NCBI GenBank assembly: GCA_013334735.1
Contig: JAAXXA010000036.1
Coordinates: forward strand, 1-12,169
Length of the DNA: 12,169 nucleotides
Origin: Bacteroidota bacterium
GTDB lineage: Bacteria > Bacteroidota > Bacteroidia > Bacteroidales > CG2-30-32-10
Reading direction: 5' to 3'
The notes beneath the pieces were generated by a model. That model searched no databases. It was not told the origin of the DNA and saw only the letters and a list, made by a program, of their open reading frames with translations. The position numbers were made by a program, and so were the translations under genes. This document shows positions 1 to 6,302 of this stretch, piece after piece (within the stretch, counting starts at the first letter, position 1; each line of letters starts with the position of its first letter).

Positions 1-14
1 TGATTTTCAATCTT

Positions 15-42
15 AAATCAAAAATCTCAAATCAAAAATAAC
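15..42. repeat. Short AT-rich tandem repeat (2 x 14 nt)
   Basis: Two adjacent 14-nt units, 15-28 and 29-42, each begin AAATCAAAAAT and differ only in their last three bases. They lie just past the stop codon of the DUF5103 gene, which reads leftward. No gene, T-tracted hairpin or promoter is convincing in 1-88. The repeat is probably low-complexity intergenic DNA. Confidence 0.5.
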
Positions 43-88
43 ATTTATACTTAACATTACGAACAAACTTTAATTAATTTTGGAATCT

Positions 89-1498
89 CTATTTCCTTAC
101 GGAATTAAGTCTTTTTACACATATAAGTTTATCAAAAAAAGTACCTTGTTCCATATTATACACATATATTGTATAATCATTTTCCGTATCATAGTGATTG
201 CCTTCAATAAATGTTTCGTCTCCCACGGTTTCGTCATTTTTTAATAACACATATTCATAATTGTAATATCCCTGTTTCAGAAATAAAGTACATTCATAAG
301 CTCCTAAAGTGGAATTATATTTCATTATAGCTTCTTTTTTATAATGCCAGTCGGTAAGCGCTCCAAAAACATACAAATTGCCATCGGTAACATTTTCATA
401 ATAAGGAAGCGTGAAGTGTACATAAACGTACTCTCCTTCGAGATCAGTATTTTTTATTGCCTCATCTGTTTTGATCAATTTTTTCCCGTTAATATCATGC
501 ATTGATGAATAAACAGTAAAAGATCTTCTTATGTCGGGCATCAGAATAAGCTGGTAACCGGCAGTATCCATTGAGATTTTTTTTATTCTGTCCGAAATAA
601 ACTGAACACTTTTAATATCGAAATGCCTGAATTCGTTTCCCCCGTTGAAAGTATTTTCTCCATTAGTGTAATGATAATCCAATTCATTATTTTTTACATA
701 TTTTGGTTTTAAATTTATTAAAGCATTATCCCATCTGTCGTTTTGTGATATTACCACTTTAAGACCGGAATATGGATTAGGAATTTTATAATTATTATAT
801 GTAATTGAAAAGTCAAGCTGTTGCTTATAATTTTGGTCTTCAATAGGAACTGCTCTATTAACTTCACCTGTTATTTCCACGTTTTGTTCATAGATCATAA
901 AACGTCTGGTAAAAGCGAGGTTTTCCTCTGTGTCGTCATTTTCATAAACTTTCAGAATATAATTACCCGATTTTATTGGTCTCATATTCTCGGTAGGGAA
1001 AGTTAATTCATAATGATAGAACTTCTGCAAAGTATTAAAAGATGAGCTATATGTGTTAATGTAATCATCGGTAAAACCATCAATATATTCGGAAGGCATT
1101 ATTTCGGAAGGCTTCCAGTTTGCATCACAATGAATAAAAGTAAACTTGTAAGTTTTATATTCTGCGCTTAAATCATCAAAACTAAGTTTGAGTTTTTCGA
1201 AACTTCCTAATTCAATAAGAGGAGGAGCAAGTTCAAATCCTTCTTTGTAAAGAAGAATAGTTTGAATATTATTTTTATATGTGTAATCTTCGTAACGAAA
1301 GAAATTCTTTTTGTAGTATTCATCTTCTTTTAATTCTTCTGCTTTTGAATTTTGTTTAGCCCTTACTGTGCTGTCTTTCGAATCAATTACTCTTACTGCG
1401 GATGTTTTAATTTTATGTGAACAACCTGAAAAAAAAGCTAATAAGAAAAAACCAATAACAAGAAAAAGAATATTGATGAATTTTTTGTAGTGCTTCAT
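89..1498 (-). CDS. DUF5103 / type IX secretion system plug-like protein, predicted lipoprotein
   Basis: This 469-aa protein is recognised as a DUF5103 family member by overall pattern: an N-terminal beta-rich region (about residues 65-210, including FIHCDANW), a middle region, and a C-terminal part with YVHFTLPYY, VFGALTDWH and the closing FFDKLICVKRLNS, like the family's usual DxLIG..LNS end. In Flavobacterium a DUF5103 protein is the Plug that closes the periplasmic side of the SprA translocon of the type IX secretion system; that role is carried over here by family only. The N-terminus has a hydrophobic stretch (residues 8-23) followed by FSGC, a lipobox-like site at Cys26, so the protein may be lipid-anchored in the periplasm. 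The start at 1498 puts this signal directly at the N-terminus. It is separated from the upstream adenosyltransferase by about 160 bp and a likely terminator, so it is probably its own unit. No other T9SS gene is in view. Confidence 0.85.
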   Translation of the reverse strand: MKHYKKFINILFLVIGFFLLAFFSGCSHKIKTSAVRVIDSKDSTVRAKQNSKAEELKEDEYYKKNFFRYEDYTYKNNIQTILLYKEGFELAPPLIELGSFEKLKLSFDDLSAEYKTYKFTFIHCDANWKPSEIMPSEYIDGFTDDYINTYSSSFNTLQKFYHYELTFPTENMRPIKSGNYILKVYENDDTEENLAFTRRFMIYEQNVEITGEVNRAVPIEDQNYKQQLDFSITYNNYKIPNPYSGLKVVISQNDRWDNALINLKPKYVKNNELDYHYTNGENTFNGGNEFRHFDIKSVQFISDRIKKISMDTAGYQLILMPDIRRSFTVYSSMHDINGKKLIKTDEAIKNTDLEGEYVYVHFTLPYYENVTDGNLYVFGALTDWHYKKEAIMKYNSTLGAYECTLFLKQGYYNYEYVLLKNDETVGDETFIEGNHYDTENDYTIYVYNMEQGTFFDKLICVKRLNSVRK

Positions 1499-1524
1499 AA
1501 AAGATATATTGGTAAAAATTTTGG

Positions 1525-1538
1525 TTCGCCATGGCGAA
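1525..1538. repeat. Perfect 14-nt GC-richer palindrome
   Basis: TTCGCCATGGCGAA is its own reverse complement and stands out in an AT-rich spacer 27 nt upstream of the DUF5103 start. It could be an operator or part of a small dispersed repeat. Nothing in this window repeats it, so no function can be assigned. Confidence 0.5.
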
Positions 1539-1543
1539 TCGGT

Positions 1544-1579
1544 AAAAAAAATAATCGGTATTCAGGAAGCTACCGATTA
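1544..1579 (-). terminator. Intrinsic terminator after the ABC-adenosyltransferase unit
   Basis: On the minus strand TAATCGGTA (1579-1571) pairs perfectly with TACCGATTA (1560-1552) across a 10-nt loop, and eight T follow directly (1551-1544). The stem has 9 bp but only four G/C pairs, so it is weak by general standards. It sits 80 nt past the adenosyltransferase stop and separates that unit from the DUF5103 gene. Further CGGT/ACCG fragments at 1539-1600 suggest partial duplication of the stem. Confidence 0.55.
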
Positions 1580-1659
1580 CTGAATATCGGTTACTGATTA
1601 CAAATTTTAAAATTGTACAAATTTATCTCAATTTTAATAAAACAATTTTAAATAAATTA

Positions 1660-2220
1660 TCATGATTTACCTTTCCAAACAATTTCAGGAGAATTATTAT
1701 CCATAGCAATTTTTCGGGCAAGCACAAAAAGATAATCCGACAGACGATTCAGATATTTTTGAACTTCTTCTGAAACAAAACTTTTTTGAGCAAGCGCAGT
1801 GATACATCTTTCCGCTCTCCTGCAAACACATCGGGCAATATGGCAATAAGAAACTATAGTGTTTCCGCCAGGTAGTATAAAACTTTTAATTTCAGGAAGA
1901 GTTTTGTTTATAATATCAATTTCGTTTTCGAGAAGAGTAATATCTTTTGCGCAAAGTTTTGGTAATTTTAAAGAAATTTCTTCTTTTTCGCATGCTACAA
2001 GCGATTCAGCAACAAATAATCTGTTCTGGATTTCCAATAAAGTTTCTTTGTAATGCGAATCGATATCCTGATCTCTTATAAGTCCGATGTATGAATTAAG
2101 TTCATCAAGCGTACCATAAGCTTCTATGCGGATATGATGCTTATAAACCCTTGCTCCGCATAAAAGAGATGTTTCTCCATTATCGCCCGTTTTAGTATAT
2201 ATTTTTGAATCTTTACTCAT
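1660..2220 (-). CDS. Cob(I)alamin adenosyltransferase, PduO type
   Basis: This cytosolic 186-aa enzyme transfers the adenosyl group of ATP to cob(I)alamin or cob(I)inamide, making the adenosylcobalamin used by radical mutases and related enzymes. Family marks are all present and ordered: the N-terminal ATP-binding motif YTKTGDNGETSLL (8-20), IEAYGTLDELNS (32-43), FILPGG (114-119), the arginine-rich ARCVCRRAER (129-138) and LNRLSDYLFVLAR (157-169). Length is normal for the stand-alone PduO form. One small oddity is Cys21 where a glycine is common in the family (LLGG). The start ATG at 2220 lies inside the end of the upstream ABC ATPase gene: ATGAGTAA gives both the ATG and the other gene's TAA, an 8-nt overlap that implies translational coupling. 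No cobalamin riboswitch was recognised upstream. Other cobalamin genes are absent here, so this may serve salvage. Confidence 0.93.
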   Translation of the reverse strand: MSKDSKIYTKTGDNGETSLLCGARVYKHHIRIEAYGTLDELNSYIGLIRDQDIDSHYKETLLEIQNRLFVAESLVACEKEEISLKLPKLCAKDITLLENEIDIINKTLPEIKSFILPGGNTIVSYCHIARCVCRRAERCITALAQKSFVSEEVQKYLNRLSDYLFVLARKIAMDNNSPEIVWKGKS

Positions 2221-2953
2221 ATGTTAATTCAACTAATTCTTTTTTGTATTTTTTTATTTCAGGATTCAACTCATCTGAAGCCACTTTTCCGTCAATCAAA
2301 CGGATAATACGGTGCGCGTAACGCGCAATATCTTCTTCGTGTGTTACTAAAATAATTGTGTTGCCTGCAGTGTGAATATTCTCCAATAAGCCCATTATTT
2401 CTACCGAAATTTTAGAATCAAGATTTCCTGTAGGTTCATCTGCAAGAATAATGGAAGGATTGTTTACCATGGCTCTGGCAATAGCAACTCTTTGCCTTTG
2501 TCCTCCTGAAAGTTCATTAGGTTTATGCATGATGCGGTCACCCAAATCCACACTATTCAATACTTCTGTAGCTCTTTTAATCCGTTTGGCTTTGTTAAAT
2601 CCGCAGTATATTAAAGGAAGTGCAACATTATCAAGAGCTGTTGACCTAGGAAGAAGATTGAACGTTTGGAATACAAAACCTATTTCTTTATTTCTTACTT
2701 CTGCAAGGTTATTATCTGTCATTTTACTGACATTTTTATTGTTCAGATAATATTCTCCGCTTGTAGGTGAATCAAGGCATCCGAGTATATTCATCAAAGT
2801 TGATTTACCCGAACCCGAAGGTCCCATTAGCGCAACATATTCATTTTTGTAAATAGTGAGCGATATTGAACGCAAAGCACGAACTGTTTCTGTCCCTACT
2901 TTGTAGTTTTTTGAAATATCGGTCAGTTTTATTATTTCTTCTCTTTCTTGCAT
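2213..2953 (-). CDS. ABC transporter ATP-binding protein, MacB/LolD type
   Basis: This 246-aa cytoplasmic nucleotide-binding subunit has every motif needed for ATP hydrolysis: Walker A GPSGSGKST (44-52), Q-loop Gln96 in VFQTFNLLP, signature LSGGQRQR (148-155), Walker B IILADEP with Glu173 (168-174), D-loop GNLDS (176-180) and H-loop His205 in VTHE. The sequence around SPTSGEYYLNN and FNLLPRSTALDNVALPL is typical of the MacB/LolD/FtsE-like group, which works with FtsX-fold permeases in mechanotransmission, lipoprotein release or efflux rather than solute import. No permease gene is next to it in this window, so substrate and partner are unknown. It is first in a two-gene unit with the adenosyltransferase, overlapping by 8 nt. 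A functional link to cobalamin is possible but unproven; BtuD-like import is not indicated by the sequence type. Confidence 0.92.
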   Translation of the reverse strand: MQEREEIIKLTDISKNYKVGTETVRALRSISLTIYKNEYVALMGPSGSGKSTLMNILGCLDSPTSGEYYLNNKNVSKMTDNNLAEVRNKEIGFVFQTFNLLPRSTALDNVALPLIYCGFNKAKRIKRATEVLNSVDLGDRIMHKPNELSGGQRQRVAIARAMVNNPSIILADEPTGNLDSKISVEIMGLLENIHTAGNTIILVTHEEDIARYAHRIIRLIDGKVASDELNPEIKKYKKELVELTYE

Positions 2954-3002
2954 TATTAAAATAATTTCAAATCTTTTAACAACAAACCTTCATAAATTTC
3001 AG

Positions 3003-3010
3003 CAAATATA
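3003..3010 (-). promoter_or_regulatory. Possible -7 box for the ABC ATPase unit
   Basis: On the minus strand this reads TATATTTG, a match to the Bacteroidota -7 consensus TAnnTTTG, ending 49 nt before the ATG at 2953. The expected -33 TTTG about 20 nt upstream is not clear: only T-rich sequence is there. It is therefore a weaker call than the plus-strand promoters. Confidence 0.4.
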
Positions 3011-3212
3011 CAAAAACTCAATGAAAAACATTTATTTTATGAAGGTACAATAGTATGCTTTATATTTCTGCTGTAAATACTTACAATTTTTTTTTAGTTA
3101 CTTAAAAAAAATATTTTTGCCTCAAATTGTTGTTTTTTTAAAATGAAGCCTATTTTTCTTTTGATATAAGTTAATTAGATATATCTTCTTGGTGTTTTTC
3201 TGCATATTATTT

Positions 3213-3244
3213 TTTGGAAAAAACATTATCTTTTCTTATCTTTG
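3213..3244 (+). promoter_or_regulatory. Bacteroidota-type promoter of repeat protein 1
   Basis: TTTG (3213-3216), a 20-nt spacer, then TATCTTTG (3237-3244) match the -33/-7 consensus of Bacteroidota primary sigma factor promoters. The -7 box ends 59 nt before the ATG at 3304. The two downstream paralogues have 58 nt and the same 20-nt spacer, which supports all three calls together. Confidence 0.7.
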
Positions 3245-3281
3245 TTATAATATATGTTATAAATTATATAAAAAATAAATA

Positions 3282-3303
3282 ATAATTTTAATATTAAAAT
3301 TAT
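3282..3303. repeat. Perfect 22-nt AT-only palindrome abutting the start codon
   Basis: The 22 bases from 3282 to 3303 are an exact self-complement made only of A and T (half-site ATAATTTTAAT), and the next base is the A of the ATG at 3304. In mRNA it could fold into an 8-9 bp hairpin over the ribosome landing site, or it may be chance in AT-rich DNA. The paralogues share the AAAATTAT-like sequence before ATG but not the full palindrome. Confidence 0.5.
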
Positions 3304-5805
3304 ATGAAGATAAATATACATTTTCAAAATGCAAGGATAGTTGGGCGTGTCTTGCTAACTTTTAATTTAATATTTTTAACTTTTAACTTGCTCGCTCAGA
3401 GCGGAGGTGTAGCAATTAACTCTACAGGTGGCGCTGCCGATAACTCTGCAATGCTTGATATTAGCGCTACAAATCAGGGGATGAGGATACCGAGAGTTGC
3501 TCTTACAAGTACAACTTCTGCTGCTCCTATTACCAATCCTGTTAACAGTTTATTGGTTTATGATTCTGTAACTACAGGTGATGTTACACCCGGATTTTAC
3601 TATTGGGATGGAGCCACTTCCAAATGGTTAAGGCTTGCAACAGGCAGTGGAGGCTGGTCAACAAATGGCAATGCAGGAACAGATACCGCAGCAAATTTTA
3701 TAGGCACCACAGATGACAGGTCTTGGGTAATGAAAACAAATAATACCCAAAGAATGAAAATAAGTAAAACGGGTAATGTAGTAATAGGCGCATCAAATCC
3801 TGCAAGTTCAGCAATATTGGATGTAAGCAGCACAACAAAAGGACAACTTTTACCTCGTATGACAACATCAGATCGTAATGCAATAATTTTGCCGGCGGTG
3901 GGATTACATATTTTTAATATTGATTGTAATGTGGATGAATATTACACGGGTTCTTGTTGGGTTTCGATGGGAAAATCTTTGCGGGCGCCGGGCACAATTA
4001 ATTCTGGTGGTACAACAGAATTTTGTTCGGGTGAAGCTCGTACTTATACAATTTCTCCTGTTATAGGTGCTACTGATTATACGTGGAGTGTGCCTGCAGG
4101 AGCAAGTATTGCAAGTGGCGCCGGAACCACTTCTATAATAGTGAATTTTGGAAGTACTTCAGGAAGTGTATGTGTAAATGCTAATAATAATTGCGAAACA
4201 AGTCCTGCTACTTGCATTGATATAAAAATTAATTCAGCTCCCGCTACTCCGGGGAACATAAGTGGAGCTATTACTGCAGTTCCGGGACAGACAACCAATG
4301 TTTCTTATTCAATTGCTTCCATGCAAGGTGCAAGCTCATATTTATGGACAGTGCCTCCAGGCTCAAATATTTTATCAGGACAAGGTACCACTAACATAGT
4401 TGTACAATACACATGTGCCACTACTGCCGGTTATATAACAGTTTCTCAAGTGGCAAGTTGTGGTACAAGTTCACCGGCAAGTTTAGCAATTTCTGTTAAT
4501 CCACTTTTAGTTAGCGCTGGACCTGCTAAAAACGGACCTGGTTCAATCGGCGGTTCACCAACAGCTTCAGGAGGCGCAGGAGCTTATCTTTATGCTTGGA
4601 GTCCATCAACAGGTTTGAACAGCACTACAGTAGCTAATCCTGTAGCTAAAGCTTGTGAAACAATTACCTATTTTGTTACTGTTACTGATGCTAATGCATG
4701 TACGTCAACAAATACAGTTATTGTTACAAAAAATTTAACTGCTAGTGTCGGGTCTAATTTAGTTGCCAGCGTTTGCCCAAATACAACTACGTTAGGTCCT
4801 GCTGTTGGAACCGGAGGAACCGGTTCATATTCATATTCATGGAGCCCTTCAGCAACTTTGGCAAATGCTACAACAGCTAGTCCTACGCCAGCTTGTATTT
4901 CAGGAGAAGTTACAATGGTAAATACCACTTATACAGTAACAATAACAGATGGTAATTCATGTACTGCAACTTCTTCTATGGTTTTTACGTCTCCTGTTTA
5001 TTATGTTTATACAGGTGCTGCGCAAACGTGGGTGGTACCTTCAGGCATTACAAGCGTAACAATCTCGGCATGGGGAGCGCAGGGCGGAGGATTAGGCGGA
5101 TATTCAAAAGGTACTCTTTCTACAAGCCAAGGAACGGTTTTTAATTTATATATTGGTGGGCAAGCCGGTTGGAATGGCGGCGGTAGTGGAGGAAGTGGAG
5201 GTAATGGTGCCGGAACAGGAGGCGGAGCTACTGATGTTCGTATAGGTGGAAATGCACTAGCAAATAGAGTGATAGTTGCCGGCGGCGGTGGTGGTAATGG
5301 CGGTGGTGGTGGATCCGGTGGTAGCAGCGGAGGAAACGGTACTGGAGGAAATGCCGGAAATCAAGGTGGTGGTGGTGGTGGTGCGCCAAGTTCATCCTAT
5401 GGTAGAGGTGGAGGAGGTGGCGGCGGCGCTATTGTGGGCGCTAATGGTACAGCTGGTGGTAATTCAGGTGGAGCTGCTGGAGTTGGAAACGCTACAGGTG
5501 GTAGTGGAGGTGGTGGTGGAACCACAATCGATATTGGAAATGTTACGGGAGGTGTTGGTGGTACAGGATCTTTAGGGCAAGGTGGAACAGGCGGAACAAG
5601 TGGCAATTGTAATGGAGCCGGTGGTGGCGGCGGTGGCGGTTATTATGGCGGCGGCGGCGGTGGCGGCGGCGGTGGACATAATAATTGTGCCGGTAATGCC
5701 GGTGGCGGTGGTGGTAGCGGTTCTAATTATACCGGTAGCTTAAGTAATGCGTCCACTCAAAATGGTGTTCAGTCAGGAAATGGTAAAATATTAATAAGTT
5801 ATTAA
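3304..5805 (+). CDS. Exported multidomain repeat protein 1 (tail-fibre-like head, PKD-like, SprB-like repeats, ALK/LTK-like glycine-rich tip)
   Basis: An 833-aa protein. Residues 1-31 are a Sec signal peptide ending LLA, with Gln32 as predicted mature N-terminus (the Bacteroidetes Q-rule). Residues 32-223 resemble phage tail-fibre modules: LDISATNQGMRIPR, FIGTTDDRSWVMKTNN and ILDVSSTTKGQLLPRMTT; the two LD.S..N/TKG...PR blocks look like an internal duplication. Two PKD-like domains follow (about 229-309 and 314-398; WSVPAGASIASGAGTTSI, LWTVPPGSNILSGQGTT), then two SprB-like repeats (405-481, 482-563; GGSPTASGG, YAWSP, VTVTDANACT). The glycine-rich tail (566-833) opens with QTWVVPSGITSVTISAWGAQ, includes GATDVRIGG and RVIVAGGGGG, contains a run of ten Gly, and ends NGKILISY. 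Paired cysteines recur in the repeats, consistent with disulfides outside the cytoplasm. No T9SS sorting domain or membrane anchor is seen. A surface fibre or adhesin role is inferred. The start is supported because Q32 falls at the same residue number in genes 2 and 3. Confidence 0.85.
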   Translation: MKINIHFQNARIVGRVLLTFNLIFLTFNLLAQSGGVAINSTGGAADNSAMLDISATNQGMRIPRVALTSTTSAAPITNPVNSLLVYDSVTTGDVTPGFYYWDGATSKWLRLATGSGGWSTNGNAGTDTAANFIGTTDDRSWVMKTNNTQRMKISKTGNVVIGASNPASSAILDVSSTTKGQLLPRMTTSDRNAIILPAVGLHIFNIDCNVDEYYTGSCWVSMGKSLRAPGTINSGGTTEFCSGEARTYTISPVIGATDYTWSVPAGASIASGAGTTSIIVNFGSTSGSVCVNANNNCETSPATCIDIKINSAPATPGNISGAITAVPGQTTNVSYSIASMQGASSYLWTVPPGSNILSGQGTTNIVVQYTCATTAGYITVSQVASCGTSSPASLAISVNPLLVSAGPAKNGPGSIGGSPTASGGAGAYLYAWSPSTGLNSTTVANPVAKACETITYFVTVTDANACTSTNTVIVTKNLTASVGSNLVASVCPNTTTLGPAVGTGGTGSYSYSWSPSATLANATTASPTPACISGEVTMVNTTYTVTITDGNSCTATSSMVFTSPVYYVYTGAAQTWVVPSGITSVTISAWGAQGGGLGGYSKGTLSTSQGTVFNLYIGGQAGWNGGGSGGSGGNGAGTGGGATDVRIGGNALANRVIVAGGGGGNGGGGGSGGSSGGNGTGGNAGNQGGGGGGAPSSSYGRGGGGGGGAIVGANGTAGGNSGGAAGVGNATGGSGGGGGTTIDIGNVTGGVGGTGSLGQGGTGGTSGNCNGAGGGGGGGYYGGGGGGGGGGHNNCAGNAGGGGGSGSNYTGSLSNASTQNGVQSGNGKILISY
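4516..4992 (+). repeat. Two SprB-like repeats in protein 1
   Basis: Unit 1 (4516-4746, 77 aa) and unit 2 (4747-4992, 82 aa) share the layout G-SPTASGG-Y.Y.WSP-T.ANP-C-TY.VT.TD.N.CT-NLTA. Unit 2 carries an extra cysteine segment (SVCPNTTT) near its start. It is the last unit before the glycine-rich tail, as is the unit with an extra cysteine in protein 3. Confidence 0.75.
5647..5676 (+). repeat. Uninterrupted run of ten glycine codons (GGN microsatellite)
   Basis: Ten GGN codons in a row, mostly GGC, encode residues 782-791 of protein 1. This is the longest of many GGN runs between about 5160 and 5720. The regular spacing of GG pairs makes it a candidate for replication slippage and for G-quadruplex formation on the coding strand. 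Unit slips of 3 nt would change length without breaking the frame. Confidence 0.7.
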
Positions 5806-5854
5806 AAAAAGATATTTTTTTCATAGACCAATGAATAATTAAAAATTATATATT

Positions 5855-6050
5855 ATGACAAAAAAAAGAAATTTTCTATTGTTATGGGAGGGAATATTTT
5901 TATTACTCATTTTTCGCTTTTCACTTTTTACTCTTTTTCCCAGAGCGGAGGCGTAGCCATAAACTCTACTGGTGGTGCTGCCAATAACTCGGCAATGCTT
6001 GATGTAATTGCTGTAAACCAGGGAATGGCACAGTTGTAATAACCTACTAA
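5855..6050 (+). pseudogene. Collapsed relict of a family member (5' end joined to 3' end)
   Basis: ATG at 5855 begins MTKKRNFLLL, like the start of the copy at 12064 (MTKRNYLIV), but that frame stops at 5956. Family sequence QSGGVAINSTGGAANNSAML runs in another frame from 5941 to about 6026 (stop at 6039). It ends at NQGM, which in the full genes is residue 60. At 6024 a third frame reads NGTVVITY and stop (6048-6050), matching the last residues of protein 3 (NGKVIITY). So about 2.5 kb of coding sequence between residue 60 and the C-terminus is missing, with AATG at the junction. Relative to the copy at 12064, one A is missing near 5877 (CTATTG against CTAATTG), which explains the first frame change. 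A 51-residue ORF from ATG 5884 to 6039 has a signal-like start, but there is no reason to think it functional. It lies 49 nt past gene 1 with no promoter of its own seen. Confidence 0.85.
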
Positions 6051-6114
6051 ACAACAAAAAGATGCTAGTTATATTTTGTTATTAATTATAGCCAATAAAT
6101 TAGCAAAAAATTCC

Positions 6115-6160
6115 AAGCCTCCTTTTCTGATTCAAACAGATAAGGGGGTTTGTTTTTATT
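6115..6160 (+). terminator. Intrinsic terminator after gene 1 and the relict
   Basis: AAGCCTCCTTTTCTG (6115-6129) pairs with CAGATAAGGGGGTTT (6137-6151) across a 7-nt loop, with one T-T mismatch and two G-T wobbles, and is followed by GTTTTTATTTAT. This is the strongest hairpin with a T-tract in the window. It closes transcription from gene 1 and the relict before the promoter at 6213. Confidence 0.75.
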
Positions 6161-6207
6161 TATACAAAGAAAAGCGTAATTAAACCTGTTTTTTTAAATA
6201 CATTAAC

Positions 6208-6249
6208 ATTGTTTTGTTAATTCCATTTTTATTTTTTACTTTTGAAATG
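6208..6249 (+). promoter_or_regulatory. Promoter of repeat protein 2, within a 42-bp block duplicated at 9083
   Basis: TTTG (6213-6216), 20 nt, TACTTTTG (6237-6244) fit the Bacteroidota -33/-7 pattern. The whole 42-bp block is identical to 9083-9124 upstream of gene 3. The -7 box ends 58 nt before ATG 6303 but only 13 nt before ATG 6258, which argues that the real start is 6303. Confidence 0.75.
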
Positions 6250-6302
6250 TAATACTTATGAACAAGTTGAACGGTAAAGAAAGTAATTTAAAACATATAA
6301 TT

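Larger units (their letters stand above)
2954..3303. other. 350-bp AT-rich divergent intergenic region
   Basis: No gene, tRNA or convincing small RNA is seen. The left part (2954-3010) holds the probable leader and -7 box for the ABC gene on the minus strand. The middle (3011-3210) is A/T homopolymer-rich with no clear hairpin. The right part (3213-3303) holds a good Bacteroidota promoter for the first repeat protein and a 22-nt AT-only palindrome touching its start codon. The region is the boundary between the minus-strand conserved genes and the plus-strand tandem family. Confidence 0.7.

Noticed and set aside
1618..1625. Minus-strand TAAATTTG as promoter of the DUF5103 gene
   Set aside because: No -33 TTTG at the right spacing, and the resulting transcript would run through the terminator-like hairpin at 1579-1544.
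5276..5575. Valine-rich plus-strand frame inside gene 1 (similar at 11600-11785)
   Set aside because: It is a frame-shifted reading of the glycine codons (GTG/GTA), with biased composition and no start context. The main frame is supported by family similarity.
5397..5606. Proline-rich reading frame on the minus strand opposite the glycine-rich tail of gene 1 (similar ones at 8771-8959)
   Set aside because: GGN codons read as CCN/NCC on the other strand, so these are mirror images of the polyglycine tract with no promoter or leader of their own.
5160..5720. Regular short repeats that might suggest a CRISPR array
   Set aside because: Spacing is 3 nt and the sequence codes for glycine. There are no 25-40 nt direct repeats with unique spacers and no cas genes.
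5839..6057. 72-aa minus-strand frame over the relict
   Set aside because: The plus strand clearly carries family sequence here. The minus-strand frame has no recognisable features.
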